A DNA stretch of 64,000 nucleotides, taken from Fluviicola sp. (GTDB lineage: Bacteria; Bacteroidota; Bacteroidia; Flavobacteriales_D; Crocinitomicaceae). Below the pieces are notes generated by a model. That model saw only the letters and a program-made list of their open reading frames with translations, made no database searches and had not been told where the DNA came from. Positions 18,844-28,341 of the stretch are shown piece after piece; position 1 is the first letter of the stretch; the number at the start of each line of letters is the position of its first letter. The position numbers were made by a program, and so were the translations under genes. The stretch spans positions 1,151,315 through 1,215,314 of the forward strand of contig NZ_JBCNJT010000001.1 in NCBI RefSeq assembly GCF_039596395.1, given 5' to 3'.

Positions 18844-21800
18844 ATGAAAACAAGCTTACTACTGATTACCTGTTTGTTAGCAACAACGTTAAAGGCCCAG
18901 ACCTTTCATTGGGCGAAGCCTTTGGGCGGAACTTCCGATGACCAGGGACGTTCTGTTACAACAGATGCTTCCGGAAATGTATATACTACGGGAATTTTTA
19001 AAGGAACCGGTGATTTTAATCCGGGAACAGGAGTTGCCACTCTCACTTCGAATGGCGGTCAGGATGTGTTTGTGCAGAAAATGGATGCTGCCGGAAATTT
19101 CCTGTGGGCTAAGTCCTTCGGGGGATCCAGTGATGAATACTGCCACTCCATCGCTATTGATGCTGCCGGAAATGTTTACACAACCGGAAGTTTCGGAATG
19201 ACGGTGGATTTTGATCCGGGGCCGGGAACTGCCAATTTCACCTCGGTAAATGGGAACCGGGTTTTTATACAAAAAATGGATGCCTCCGGGAATTTCGTAT
19301 GGGCAAAAGCCTGCGGAGGCATTGAAGCGTTATCCATTTTTGCCGATGCTTCCGGAAATATTTACACAACCGGAGATTTCAGTTTTGCAGCAGATTTTGA
19401 TCCGGGACCGGGAACAACTACGCTTACTCCGGCAGGTGACTACGACATTTTTGTACAGAAAATGGATGTTTCGGGGAATCTTCTCTGGGCAAAAGCCCTG
19501 GGTGGTTCGGGAAACGACTTTAGCCAGTCTGTGAAGACCGATGCCTCCGGAAACGTATATATCACAGGCTACTTTACAGGTACAGCTGATTTCGACCCGG
19601 GAGCAGGGGTTGCAAATCGTACTTCTGCCGGAGGTGACGATATCTTTGTACAAAAAATGGATGCTTCGGGAAATTTCATTTGGGCAAAATCCTTTGGTGG
19701 AACTTCGAATGACCATGCTTATTGCATTACCGTGGATGCTTCCGGAAATGCATGTACCACCGGAAACTATGGAGGAGTAGCGGATTTTGATCCGGGTACG
19801 GGAACAGCCAACCTTACTTCAAGTGGTAGTTTTTCGAATGCTTTTATACAGAAAATGGACGATTCCGGAAATTACCTGTGGGCAAAATCCTTCGGTGGAA
19901 CAAATGATGAACGGGGATACTCGATTACGCAGGATGCTTCCGGGAACGTTTATGCGATCGGGTATTACTCCGGAACCGTGGATTTCGATCCGGGACCGGG
20001 AACGCTGAATCTTTCTTCAAACGCCAGCTTAGATCTTTTCATTGTGAAACTGAGTATTTCCGGAGGGCTGGTATGGGCGAAATCTTTCGGAGGGACCAGT
20101 TCTGAAATTGGTTACGGGATTGCTGTAGATACGCATGAAAATGTCTATACCACCGGATGGTTTGCTGCTACAGCAGATTTTGACCCGGGAACCGGAACTG
20201 CTAATCTTACTTCTGCCGGAGGAGGCGATGTGTTTGTACAAAAGTTGAGGCAATGTCTTTCAACATACGGAACAGACGTTGTTGCAACCTGCGGTCCGTA
20301 TACCTGGATCAATGGAATTACCTACACGGCATCCAACAATACTGCGACGCATATTTTAACGAACGCTGCCACTTGCGATTCGATAATCACCCTGAATCTG
20401 ACCATCCTTTCCAATACCGGCACGGATGTTCAAACAGCTTGCAATTCCTACACCTGGATCGACGGAAATACGTATACATCTTCCAACAATACGGCTACAC
20501 ATACACTAACCAATACTGCAGGCTGCGACAGTGTGGTAACACTGAATCTGACCATTCTTTCCAATACCGGCACAGATGTTCAAACGGCTTGCGATTCCTA
20601 CACCTGGATCGACGGAAATACCTATACAGCTTCCAACAATACGGCTACGCATACACTCACCAACGCAGCAGGATGTGATTCCGTGGTAACACTGAATTTA
20701 ACGATCAACCATTCCAATACCGGCACGGATGTCATCACTGCTTGTAATTCTTACACGTGGATAGATGGAAATACCTATACGGCTTCCAACAACACCGCCA
20801 CGCATACACTCACGAATGCTGCAGGTTGTGACAGCGTGGTAACCCTGAATTTAACGATTCTCCATTCGAGTACCGGTACGGATGTTCAAACCACGTGTGA
20901 TTCCTATACCTGGATTGACGGGAATACGTATACCGCTTCTAACAGCACTGCTACACATACATTGACGAATGCAGCCGGTTGCGATTCTGTTGTTACTTTG
21001 CAGTTAACAATCACTCACTCCAATACAGGCACAGATCTTGTCAATGCCTGTGATTCGTATACCTGGATTGACGGCAATACTTATACAACATCCAACAACA
21101 CTGCAACGCATACATTGACCAATGCAGCAGGATGTGATTCGGTAGTTACCTTGCAGTTAACAATCCATCACTTCAACACCGGTACGGATATTCAAAACGC
21201 CTGCAACTCCTATACGTGGATTGACGGCAATACTTATACAGCCTCCAACAACACTGCGACACATACGTTGACCAATGCGGCAGGATGTGATTCGGTAGTT
21301 ACCTTGCAGTTAACAATCCATCATTCCAACACCGGCACGGATATTCAAAATGTCTGCAACTCCTATACGTGGATTGACGGAATCACCTACACAGCATCCA
21401 ATAACACTGCAACATATACTTTGACCAATGCTGCCGGGTGTGACAGTGTGATCACGCTGAATCTGACCATTCAGGGTGTTTCTGATACGACAACCGTTTT
21501 AAATGGGATTACCATTCATGCCAACAACGATAACGCGACTTACCAGTGGCTGAATTGTGATATTGACTACGCTGTCATTAGCGGAGCAACCAACCAGAAC
21601 TTTACGGCTACGGCGAATGGAAACTATGCGGTTCAATTAACTGAAAACGGATGTACAGACACTTCTGCTTGCGTGGAAATTAAAACGGTGGGCATTCCGG
21701 AGAATGATTTCGGCAATGCGGTAACTATTTATCCCAATCCGACAGAGGGGAAATTCTTTGTGGACTTCGGGACGGTGCGTGAACAAGCTGAAATCTCAAT

Positions 21801-21948
21801 CATGGATATAACCGGTAAAATAATTGAAACAAAATCTGTAACTCAATCCCAGATAGTAAAACTCACCATCAATGAGCCGGCAGGATTTTATTTGGTGAGC
21901 ATTCGTTCCGGTGAAAGAGAGGCTGTTTTTAAAGTGATAAAAGAATAA
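18844..21948 (+). CDS. T9SS-exported protein with SBBP beta-propeller repeats and eight near-identical tandem repeats
   Basis: This 1,034-residue protein has a signal peptide (MKTSLLLITCLLATTLKAQ). Residues of about 20-470 contain eight SBBP-type repeats of about 57 residues built on 'WAKSFGGTS.D', 'DASGNVYTTG.F', 'DFDPG.G' and 'FVQKMD'. Residues of about 473-876 are eight copies of a 50-residue unit around 'SYTWIDGNTYTASNN' and 'GCDSVVTLNLTI', with two conserved cysteines each. A Cys-containing Ig-like module follows, and then a T9SS type A sorting domain (VTIYPNPTEGKFFVDF... to GFYLVSIRSGE). The architecture suggests an extended surface adhesin. The DNA repeats are similar enough to allow copy-number change by recombination. 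Confidence 0.9.
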   Translation: MKTSLLLITCLLATTLKAQTFHWAKPLGGTSDDQGRSVTTDASGNVYTTGIFKGTGDFNPGTGVATLTSNGGQDVFVQKMDAAGNFLWAKSFGGSSDEYCHSIAIDAAGNVYTTGSFGMTVDFDPGPGTANFTSVNGNRVFIQKMDASGNFVWAKACGGIEALSIFADASGNIYTTGDFSFAADFDPGPGTTTLTPAGDYDIFVQKMDVSGNLLWAKALGGSGNDFSQSVKTDASGNVYITGYFTGTADFDPGAGVANRTSAGGDDIFVQKMDASGNFIWAKSFGGTSNDHAYCITVDASGNACTTGNYGGVADFDPGTGTANLTSSGSFSNAFIQKMDDSGNYLWAKSFGGTNDERGYSITQDASGNVYAIGYYSGTVDFDPGPGTLNLSSNASLDLFIVKLSISGGLVWAKSFGGTSSEIGYGIAVDTHENVYTTGWFAATADFDPGTGTANLTSAGGGDVFVQKLRQCLSTYGTDVVATCGPYTWINGITYTASNNTATHILTNAATCDSIITLNLTILSNTGTDVQTACNSYTWIDGNTYTSSNNTATHTLTNTAGCDSVVTLNLTILSNTGTDVQTACDSYTWIDGNTYTASNNTATHTLTNAAGCDSVVTLNLTINHSNTGTDVITACNSYTWIDGNTYTASNNTATHTLTNAAGCDSVVTLNLTILHSSTGTDVQTTCDSYTWIDGNTYTASNSTATHTLTNAAGCDSVVTLQLTITHSNTGTDLVNACDSYTWIDGNTYTTSNNTATHTLTNAAGCDSVVTLQLTIHHFNTGTDIQNACNSYTWIDGNTYTASNNTATHTLTNAAGCDSVVTLQLTIHHSNTGTDIQNVCNSYTWIDGITYTASNNTATYTLTNAAGCDSVITLNLTIQGVSDTTTVLNGITIHANNDNATYQWLNCDIDYAVISGATNQNFTATANGNYAVQLTENGCTDTSACVEIKTVGIPENDFGNAVTIYPNPTEGKFFVDFGTVREQAEISIMDITGKIIETKSVTQSQIVKLTINEPAGFYLVSIRSGEREAVFKVIKE
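20260..21471 (+). repeat. Eight tandem ~150-bp coding repeats
   Basis: Each unit encodes 'TGTDvqtaCdSYTWIDGNTYTaSNNTATHTLTNAAGCDSV' followed by a short beta-strand linker. Units 2-7 are the most alike; the first and last are diverged, as expected for arrays that expand from the middle. Linkers alternate between LTIL, LTINH, LTILH, LTITH and LTIHH, which marks the unit boundaries. Confidence 0.9.
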
Positions 21949-22034
21949 AAATTTACTATACTTGTTAGGCTCATGCCTGGAGAACGTTATGAATAATACA
22001 GAGATAAAACCGAAAGAGATTTTATAGTCGGTCA

Positions 22035-22532
22035 ATGAACAAGAAACAAGCTGGATCTAATAAGATGTATTCAAAAGACAAAATTATACTTGAGCAACTT
22101 ACTGAAAATGACGCCGAATTCTTTTACGATATCACTTCACGTTTAAATTACGGAGATAACCCTTTTTTACCGTTCGAATCCCAGAAAGAATTTACAAAAA
22201 GAATAATTTCTTTCTGCGAATTCACATTTACTATAAGGATGAAAGATAATCCTGATATAATTATCGGGGAATGTGCTTTACATAGCTGGGATAAAGAAAT
22301 GAAGGAAATAGAAATTGGAGGCTCTTTATATCCTGATTATTGGGGGAAAGGTTTGATGCGATCTGCATTTGACCTGTTGGCAGCAATTGCCAAACAAAAT
22401 CTGGGTATAGAAATTTTGAGAGGACAAACTAAAATTAATAATGTAGCGGCAATAAGGCTTGTTGAAAAAATGGGGTTTGAAAAATACCGCATTGACGGCG
22501 ATAATGTAATAATGCGAAAAATGATGTCCTAA
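22035..22532 (+). CDS. GNAT-family N-acetyltransferase (RimJ/RimL-like)
   Basis: This 165-residue protein shows an acetyl-CoA-binding pattern typical of GNAT enzymes: 'EIGGSLYPDYWGKGLMRSAF' followed by 'GQTKINNVAAIRLVEKMGF', the RimJ/RimL-type signature. The substrate could be a protein N-terminus or a small amine. The start at 22035 is uncertain; Met at 22065 (MYSKDKI) is equally possible and gives the more usual family length. The gene is more AT-rich than its neighbours, which hints at separate acquisition. The next gene starts 5 bases after its stop, suggesting co-transcription. Confidence 0.8.
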   Translation: MNKKQAGSNKMYSKDKIILEQLTENDAEFFYDITSRLNYGDNPFLPFESQKEFTKRIISFCEFTFTIRMKDNPDIIIGECALHSWDKEMKEIEIGGSLYPDYWGKGLMRSAFDLLAAIAKQNLGIEILRGQTKINNVAAIRLVEKMGFEKYRIDGDNVIMRKMMS

Positions 22533-22537
22533 CTGCT

Positions 22538-23161
22538 ATGACCGAAACAAAAGTTTATAGAGACAAACAGGATCGAACCAGTAAGGAATGGCAGCTTCTT
22601 TTGGACTATATTGACAAAGTTGCCGAAACCGGGCAGGAAGAATTTCATCCGCGCAGGGATTTGGGATTGGAAGTATGGGAACGGATCACCGTTTTACCCA
22701 ACGAAATCGGGAAATTGACAGATGTGAAACATTTAATGCTTTACAATAGCCATTTAGAGCGGATTCCACCGGTTATTGCGAACATGCGATCGCTGGAAGT
22801 TTTCACACCTTATACTTCGCCAAGGCTGCGCTGGTTTCCCTATGAAATCACGAAATGCAGTAATCTGAAAGAAAGCACTATCAGTACGCGTAAATTATAC
22901 GGTAATTATAAAATCAAGCTGCCTTTTCCTGATCTGACCCAGGCAAGAGTTGAATTCGAAGGATTAAAAACCACTTGTGGAATCTGTGAAAAAGTCCAGC
23001 AGGAAAATGAGTTGTATGAACAATATTGGGTTTCACTGAGAGTTGCTACAGACGTTGTTCCGTTGTTAATCAGTGTTTGCTCGGAAGCCTGTTTTTCACT
23101 CATTCCGAAAGGCGCGGATGGATATATCCCGGAACCGCACAAAGGTGGTCGGTACAAATAA
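22538..23161 (+). CDS. Leucine-rich-repeat-like protein with C-terminal Cys motif
   Basis: This 207-residue soluble protein carries LRR-like segments at about 45-110: 'ITVLPNEIGKLTDVKHLMLY', then 'LERIPPVIANMRSLEVF' and 'LRWFPYEITKCSNLKE', the leucine-rich pattern of cytoplasmic plant-like LRRs. The C-terminal third has paired cysteines (TTCGICEKV, then CSEACFSL) that could bind metal. No signal peptide is present. Probably a protein-interaction module; the partner is unknown. It is close to the acetyltransferase gene upstream (5-base gap) and the small gene downstream (15-base gap), so they may be one transcript. Confidence 0.7.
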   Translation: MTETKVYRDKQDRTSKEWQLLLDYIDKVAETGQEEFHPRRDLGLEVWERITVLPNEIGKLTDVKHLMLYNSHLERIPPVIANMRSLEVFTPYTSPRLRWFPYEITKCSNLKESTISTRKLYGNYKIKLPFPDLTQARVEFEGLKTTCGICEKVQQENELYEQYWVSLRVATDVVPLLISVCSEACFSLIPKGADGYIPEPHKGGRYK

Positions 23162-23176
23162 ACTTGTAATACAGGA

Positions 23177-23494
23177 ATGTCACAAATCGCATTAATAATA
23201 AAACAACGTACGATTGATAACAGCACGCTTTTGGCTGTAAAGAATTTTTCCGGGCAAAGCTTGTCGCAGGTGAATGAGCGTATCCGGAGTGGAAGTCCCG
23301 TTTTTCAGGCGCTCCTGTTTGGTAATGATCACGACGAAATAGCTGATGTATTGTTGAAGATTGTAAACGTTCTTCAGATAGGGAAAGTAAAATTTGATCT
23401 CTATGAATTGGAGGAGAATGAAGTACTTGACAAAGGAAAACATCAGCACTACATCCTGTCTGTTGAAACCTTGAAGAATATCCTGGCGCGTTGA
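23177..23494 (+). CDS. Hypothetical protein
   Basis: This 105-residue soluble protein has no recognised domain. 'IIKQRTIDNSTLLAVKNFSGQSLSQVNERIRSGSPVF' at the N-terminus and 'VLQIGKVKFDLYELEENEV' later suggest a compact alpha/beta fold; the first part loosely recalls the C-terminal fold of ribosomal L7/L12, but this is weak. It follows the LRR-like gene by 15 bases and is probably co-transcribed with it. Confidence 0.6.
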   Translation: MSQIALIIKQRTIDNSTLLAVKNFSGQSLSQVNERIRSGSPVFQALLFGNDHDEIADVLLKIVNVLQIGKVKFDLYELEENEVLDKGKHQHYILSVETLKNILAR

Positions 23495-23567
23495 TCGGTG
23501 TTTTAATCCCTGAAATGATGCGGAAATGATTCATCGGATGAGTTTGTAAAAGCCTTATTTTTGACTC

Positions 23568-24377
23568 ATGAAAAATGGGAAAAGATTCAGCCGGTTACAT
23601 CTTTTTGAATTCGAAGATTTCTCCTGGTTTCCCGATGTGATAAGAACAGGCGGCACGGACTATTTGCGTTATTTCCTTATCCGTACAGAACTTTATCAGC
23701 CCGTCATTCCATTGATCTATGAAACACTGAAAACTACGGGAGAAACCAAAATCATTGACTTGTGTTCCGGCGGAGGCGGCTACATGGAACAAGTGTGCGA
23801 AGGATTGAATAAACTTGAAAAAGACAACCCTTTTACCATCACGTTGACAGATAAATACCCGAATATTCCAACCTATCAGTTCATTCGAGAAAGAACCAAC
23901 CATCAAATTGATTACAGCGATCTGAGTGTGGATGTTTTTCACGTTCCGGAAGACCTGCGTGGATTCAGGGTGTTGTTTTCAGCGATACACCATTTCAAGC
24001 CCGACCAGGTAACCAAAATCCTGGAAGATGCCGTTAAATCAAATGCACCTGTTGCCTTCTTTGACGGAGGTGAAAAAGGTGTTTTGGCCATTCTTGGCCT
24101 GTTGATCATACACCCGGTTGCGTTTTTAATTTTTACTCCTTTTTTCAAGCCTTTCAAATTGTCCAGGCTGCTTTTCACCTATATCATTCCGTTGATACCC
24201 TTATACACCATTTGGGATGGAGTTGTATCTGTTTTGAGAATGTATAAACCCGGAGAATTGCAGGAAATAGCAGAGGCTTTAAATGCTGGTAACTACGTTT
24301 GGAAAAGCGGGAAAACAAAAAACCGTTTTGGTATCCGTGCGGCTTATCTGGTTGGTTATCCTCTGAATAAGGAATAA
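23568..24377 (+). CDS. Class I SAM-dependent methyltransferase-like protein, membrane-associated
   Basis: This 269-residue protein has a glycine-rich SAM-binding motif IIDLCSGGGGYMEQ near residue 65 and an acidic residue in 'TLTDKYPNIP' after strand 2, as in class I methyltransferases. 'VLFSAIHHFKPDQVTKILEDA' corresponds to the motif IV region. Residues of about 185-220 are strongly hydrophobic (GVLAILGLLIIHPVAFLIF and LLFTYIIPLIPLYTIW), so the C-terminal half is likely membrane-attached. That is unusual for the fold but is seen in some lipid-modifying homologues. The substrate is unknown. Confidence 0.7.
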   Translation: MKNGKRFSRLHLFEFEDFSWFPDVIRTGGTDYLRYFLIRTELYQPVIPLIYETLKTTGETKIIDLCSGGGGYMEQVCEGLNKLEKDNPFTITLTDKYPNIPTYQFIRERTNHQIDYSDLSVDVFHVPEDLRGFRVLFSAIHHFKPDQVTKILEDAVKSNAPVAFFDGGEKGVLAILGLLIIHPVAFLIFTPFFKPFKLSRLLFTYIIPLIPLYTIWDGVVSVLRMYKPGELQEIAEALNAGNYVWKSGKTKNRFGIRAAYLVGYPLNKE

Positions 24378-24419
24378 GCGAATAGGTACTGCTGCCAATC
24401 CAATTCCATTGCTTTTTCT

Positions 24420-24427
24420 TATATTTG
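24420..24427 (+). promoter_or_regulatory. -7 promoter element (TATATTTG)
   Basis: This exact TAnnTTTG match lies 46 bases upstream of the ATG at 24474. No -33 TTG at the right spacing was found. Confidence 0.4.
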
Positions 24428-24473
24428 AAGGAAACCTTTGTCTTGTTGCAAAGCCACATTCAACAAAAAACCT

Positions 24474-25496
24474 ATGGGATTACTCGATTTGTTTAAGAAA
24501 AAGAAAAACCGTTCTTCGTTTCCTGAAAACGAATTGGAACAATGCCTCATGCAGGCTTCGTCAGATGTTGCTGCTCAAAAAGAGTTCTACCAGAAATTGT
24601 TGTGGTCCCAATTGGTTGTGTTGACAGATAAAAATCCGGATATGGAGGACGGAATTCATACACTGGAAAAGAATACGCAATTACGGCTTGTGACTTTTGA
24701 GAACGGATATATTCCGGTATTTACTTCTCCGAACAGGATTTTCGACAATGGAATTGTGAAGGAAGAAGTACCAGTGATGGGAATCAAGGGACAGGATTTA
24801 TTCGGAGTTGCAAAAGGAGCTACATTTGTTTTGAACCCGTATTCGGATTATGTAAAAGAATTGCTCCCGGAAGAAATCGAAAACCTGATGAATGGTACGA
24901 TCTATGACAAAATTGATGCTTACGAAGCGGAAAAGGACCTCTTCGAAAGATTCAATCAATTGTTCAAAGAAGCCGGGAAAAAGCAGGAAGGCTTGATTGC
25001 CCTGGACGGGTATCACCTGAAGAAACTAAGCGCTGCCGAAAAATCGAGGCTGGAAGATTCGGTGAATGGTTTCCGGAAATGCCTCGAACTGGTTCCTGAT
25101 AACTGGCAAAGCATGTTCCTGATGGGAAAAGCATTGCAGCGTTTGGAACGGCATGCCGATGCCCTGGAACAGATGGAAGCAGCCTTTAAACTGGAGCCTT
25201 CGAATCCTGCCCTTCCGATGGAGGCTTCCCTGGAAGCAATGCATCTCAAAAACCTCGATAAAGCCTTGTTCTATTCGGAAGAATCGTTGAGAATAAGGCC
25301 CAACGATTATGCCTTGATGGGAAATCATGCCATGAACCTGCTTCTTGCCCAAAGAGATGCGGAAGCTCAAAATATGATTCAGGAAGCACTTAGCATGCAG
25401 CCCGATGATACCATCAACCAAAACATCGATGCCACGATCAAAGATGTGATTTCCGGCAAACGGCCACGACCTGCTTTTGAGGATACGATAAAATAG
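24474..25496 (+). CDS. SseB-like N-terminal domain protein with TPR repeats
   Basis: This 340-residue protein starts MGLLDLFKKKKN. An upstream TTG at 24438 is open in frame but adds only a non-conserved extension, so the ATG is preferred. Residues of about 20-160 resemble the SseB domain ('QLVVLTDKNP', 'LVTFENGYIPVFTSPNRIFD', 'ATFVLNPYSDYVKEL'). Residues of about 200-315 form TPR-like helices ('SMFLMGKALQRLERHADALEQMEAAFKLEPSNP', then 'DKALFYSEESLRIRPNDY'). SseB was named for an effect on serine sensitivity; the molecular role is unknown. The combination suggests a scaffold. The next gene starts 7 bases after its stop. Confidence 0.75.
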   Translation: MGLLDLFKKKKNRSSFPENELEQCLMQASSDVAAQKEFYQKLLWSQLVVLTDKNPDMEDGIHTLEKNTQLRLVTFENGYIPVFTSPNRIFDNGIVKEEVPVMGIKGQDLFGVAKGATFVLNPYSDYVKELLPEEIENLMNGTIYDKIDAYEAEKDLFERFNQLFKEAGKKQEGLIALDGYHLKKLSAAEKSRLEDSVNGFRKCLELVPDNWQSMFLMGKALQRLERHADALEQMEAAFKLEPSNPALPMEASLEAMHLKNLDKALFYSEESLRIRPNDYALMGNHAMNLLLAQRDAEAQNMIQEALSMQPDDTINQNIDATIKDVISGKRPRPAFEDTIK

Positions 25497-25503
25497 AATC
25501 CCA

Positions 25504-26220
25504 ATGATCCCTCATTTACCAATATACATTCCCGTAATTTTTGGGTTGACAACCATTGCTACTTTATGGATGTTCACCGTGGCAATGAAAAAATCAAGTT
25601 CTGAAGTCACTAAAAAAAGAGCGATACCGGTTTTAATTGGTTTGCTGATTTGGCTGGTCATCCAGGCAGCTTTGACTTTGACTAATAGTTATAACACAGA
25701 TCCCGATTCTTTTCCGCCCAGGATTATGCTTCTTGGAATTTTTCCGGCAATCCTGGCCATTGTCCTATTGTTTTCCACACGAGGAGGGCGCCGGTTTATA
25801 GATAGTTTACCTTTAAGAAACCTCACATACCTGCACACTATAAGAATCCCCGTGGAAATCGTATTGTACTGGCTGTCTATTCAAAAGGCAATCCCTGAAC
25901 TGATGACTTTCGAAGGGCGGAACCTGGATATATTTGCAGGAATTACAGCACCATTCATTGCTTATTTTGGAGTGGTAAAATCAAAGTTGAACAAACAACT
26001 ATTACTGGCCTGGAACATCATCTGTTTAGGCTTGTTGCTGAACATTGTCATGAATGCATTGTTATCAGCACCGTCTCCGATCCAAAAATTTGCTTTCGAC
26101 CAACCCAACATTGCAATCCTGAATTTTCCATTCAGCTGGTTACCAACTGTTATCGTTCCAATCGTGTTGTTCAGTCATTTGTCGGCAATCCGGCAATTGC
26201 TTCAAAGAAGCAGCAAATAA
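25504..26220 (+). CDS. Hypothetical integral membrane protein (about seven TM helices)
   Basis: This 238-residue protein has hydrophobic helices at about residues 5-25, 42-62, 73-92, 113-130, 143-160, 167-187 and 205-228, with polar loops between them ('KKSSSEVTKKRA', 'TRGGRRFIDSLP'). No catalytic motif is seen. Such proteins are common and uncharacterised in Bacteroidota. It is likely co-transcribed with the SseB/TPR gene 7 bases upstream. Confidence 0.7.
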   Translation: MIPHLPIYIPVIFGLTTIATLWMFTVAMKKSSSEVTKKRAIPVLIGLLIWLVIQAALTLTNSYNTDPDSFPPRIMLLGIFPAILAIVLLFSTRGGRRFIDSLPLRNLTYLHTIRIPVEIVLYWLSIQKAIPELMTFEGRNLDIFAGITAPFIAYFGVVKSKLNKQLLLAWNIICLGLLLNIVMNALLSAPSPIQKFAFDQPNIAILNFPFSWLPTVIVPIVLFSHLSAIRQLLQRSSK

Positions 26221-26327
26221 TGAAACAACTTAAAATAAATTTTGGTTTTTGTTCACGCTGACATTGGGATTATGTGTGAAATCGCGGAAGTTGCATGGAT
26301 AATTAAGTATGAATCAAGTTAAACGGC

Positions 26328-26900
26328 ATGAAAGAACAGCATTCTATTGACAATTACAGCAGGAGTTTATTATACTCTCAAGAGATCGAAAAAGCCATAG
26401 CTAATCAACTTGGTCTTCCGGAGCTTAAAAGTGGCGGGGTAACTATCCGAAATGAAAAAGGCTGGCGGGAAAACGAAAAAGTAATAGACTACGTTTGGAT
26501 TGTTCAAGTGTCCCGCTCTTTCGTTGGTTTTGGAGGCGTTTTTGCAATCAAATTTAAACAAAATGAATTCCGGGATTATTCCAATAAAGAGGAACTCATT
26601 CATGGGATTTTTGACTTGTCAGAAAAAGGCCTTGATCACTTTTATACAGAAAGTATGACAGGTACATTCGACGAGAAAACGAACCTTTTTCGTCTGAATT
26701 TATTGGCTGCCAATGAAGGAATTACGCTGGATGGTGTTAGTTATCAAATACGGATCATCGCCTGGAATATAGACTCGTTCATTCGGGTAAGCAATCCCAA
26801 AACGGATGATTGGAAAAAGTGGGAAGCTGAAATATGGGAGATGGGAAAACAATTGGCGAAAAAATCAGGTTATCAGGAATTAATAACTTTGTTTGAATAA
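26328..26900 (+). CDS. Hypothetical protein
   Basis: This 190-residue soluble protein has no family I recognise. It contains beta-rich segments ('VIDYVWIVQVSRSFVGFGGVFAIKF') and a Trp-rich C-terminal part ('TDDWKKWEAEIWEMGKQLAKK'). No signal peptide. It lies 61 bases upstream of the tRNA-linked gene on the same strand, so it may belong to that transcript, but no sequence feature ties the two together. Confidence 0.6.
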   Translation: MKEQHSIDNYSRSLLYSQEIEKAIANQLGLPELKSGGVTIRNEKGWRENEKVIDYVWIVQVSRSFVGFGGVFAIKFKQNEFRDYSNKEELIHGIFDLSEKGLDHFYTESMTGTFDEKTNLFRLNLLAANEGITLDGVSYQIRIIAWNIDSFIRVSNPKTDDWKKWEAEIWEMGKQLAKKSGYQELITLFE

Positions 26901-26961
26901 TTATAAAACACGGGAAGATATTGATGAAAATTCCAACTAATTTGTTAAACTAGCAATCTGA

Positions 26962-28341
26962 ATGGCTACAATTGAACAACTATACCAAACCTTAGACGAG
27001 CGCAGAAGACCAGAAGATGTTGCGGAATTAGTGCAGAAACTTTTGGACGGCTCTTTGACACCTAAAGAAACAGCAATTCTTGAAAAAGCTGCTAAAGGTT
27101 CATTATCCAGGAATGCCTACGGCTATACTTCTATGCTGCAAACTTTTGCTGCGGCACAGGGTGCAGAATCCCAAATTGCCAAGGCTGTTGAGTTGTTTAA
27201 ATTGAATAAAAACGATCAGGCGGATTACAACAACCCGAGAGATATCGAGGATTTTATCCGGGCCGTTTCACCGGTTCTTCACAAAACAGTTGGTGCCAAC
27301 AACTTTATCGGAGATCGATTAAATAAAGAAAAGCGTAAAGAAGCAGGTCTGGATCTGTCGAAACGCAGTTATAATAAAAGATGGCGTTTATTGAAACGCA
27401 TAGAACAAAAATTACAACGGTTTATTGGTGAAACGAAGAAGTCGGAAATCCAAAAAATCGCGAAACACGGCCTGGCACATACGTTAGATTTTGAAAACTT
27501 TTCATCGGACCTGAATACGGCTTGTTTTATTGCTTATTACAATGCCAGATGTAACCTGAGAAGTGTTTTTACAAATCAGAGCCAGGATCGGCCGTTTGAT
27601 GAGATCAGCGAAATGCTTTTGAACAGATGCAGGACTACAGAAACCAAATTCGGGGGACTGTTCCGAAAAACGAAACCGGAAGTTGTTAATACCAATTGGT
27701 GGGCAATCGCTCAGATTTATACTAGCCAGGAAGTATTGTCGTATTTAACGGACGAACAAAAAGGAATGCTCCTGGGAAAATGGACAGGGATTTTACAGGA
27801 AATTGCCGGATTACTCGCAAAAGTCTGGGAAGAAAACGATATAAACAGGCAAACGATGATTGTGAAGAGAGGAAATGATTCTTCGACTTGGAACAATACT
27901 GCCGGAGCATGGAATAAAGCGCGGGACAACTGGATGAACCTGATTTATTCCATGGGACTTGATTTTGTTTTAGAAACAGTTTGTTTTGGAAAAGTTCTGA
28001 GATTGATGGCTGCAGATGTGGTTGCCTGGCATGCCTCAAGTGGTGGCAAACTCGACCCCAATACTCATGTTTGGAATCAATTACCTTTACCATGGGAAGT
28101 TTTTCAGAATAAAGCAGATTGCAATAAAGAACGGGTGATGAAGTGCTGTAAAGAAGCGGGTATTGATGCAGAAAAATCGGGGTGGGTGGCACCAAGAATT
28201 CATGGAATAGCAGCCTTTAAACCGACGCCGGAATTGGTGCATGGAGTTGTTGTTTCCAATCCTTTTTTGGCAACGGTACTTAAAAAGCACAGGTATTTTT
28301 CAGGAAAAAACGGAACGTGGTTTTTCCCAGGAAATAATTAG
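26962..28341 (+). CDS. Protein of unknown function encoded directly upstream of two unusual tRNAs
   Basis: This 459-residue soluble protein matches no family I can name. The N-terminal region is helical (RRPEDVAELVQKLLDGSLTP). A basic helical segment follows at about 115-160, with 'SKRSYNKRWRLLKRIEQKL'. Conserved-looking blocks further on are 'TACFIAYYNARCNLRSVF' near 190, 'KRGNDSSTWNNTAGAWNKA' near 300, 'MAADVVAWHASSGGKLDP' near 350 and 'PTPELVHGVVVSNPFLATVL' near 425. The stop codon TAG (28339-28341) shares its last G with the first base of the first tRNA, so protein and tRNAs must lie on one transcript unless an internal promoter exists. Basic patches would suit RNA binding. I infer a functional link to the tRNAs, with the biochemical role open. 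Confidence 0.8.
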   Translation: MATIEQLYQTLDERRRPEDVAELVQKLLDGSLTPKETAILEKAAKGSLSRNAYGYTSMLQTFAAAQGAESQIAKAVELFKLNKNDQADYNNPRDIEDFIRAVSPVLHKTVGANNFIGDRLNKEKRKEAGLDLSKRSYNKRWRLLKRIEQKLQRFIGETKKSEIQKIAKHGLAHTLDFENFSSDLNTACFIAYYNARCNLRSVFTNQSQDRPFDEISEMLLNRCRTTETKFGGLFRKTKPEVVNTNWWAIAQIYTSQEVLSYLTDEQKGMLLGKWTGILQEIAGLLAKVWEENDINRQTMIVKRGNDSSTWNNTAGAWNKARDNWMNLIYSMGLDFVLETVCFGKVLRLMAADVVAWHASSGGKLDPNTHVWNQLPLPWEVFQNKADCNKERVMKCCKEAGIDAEKSGWVAPRIHGIAAFKPTPELVHGVVVSNPFLATVLKKHRYFSGKNGTWFFPGNN

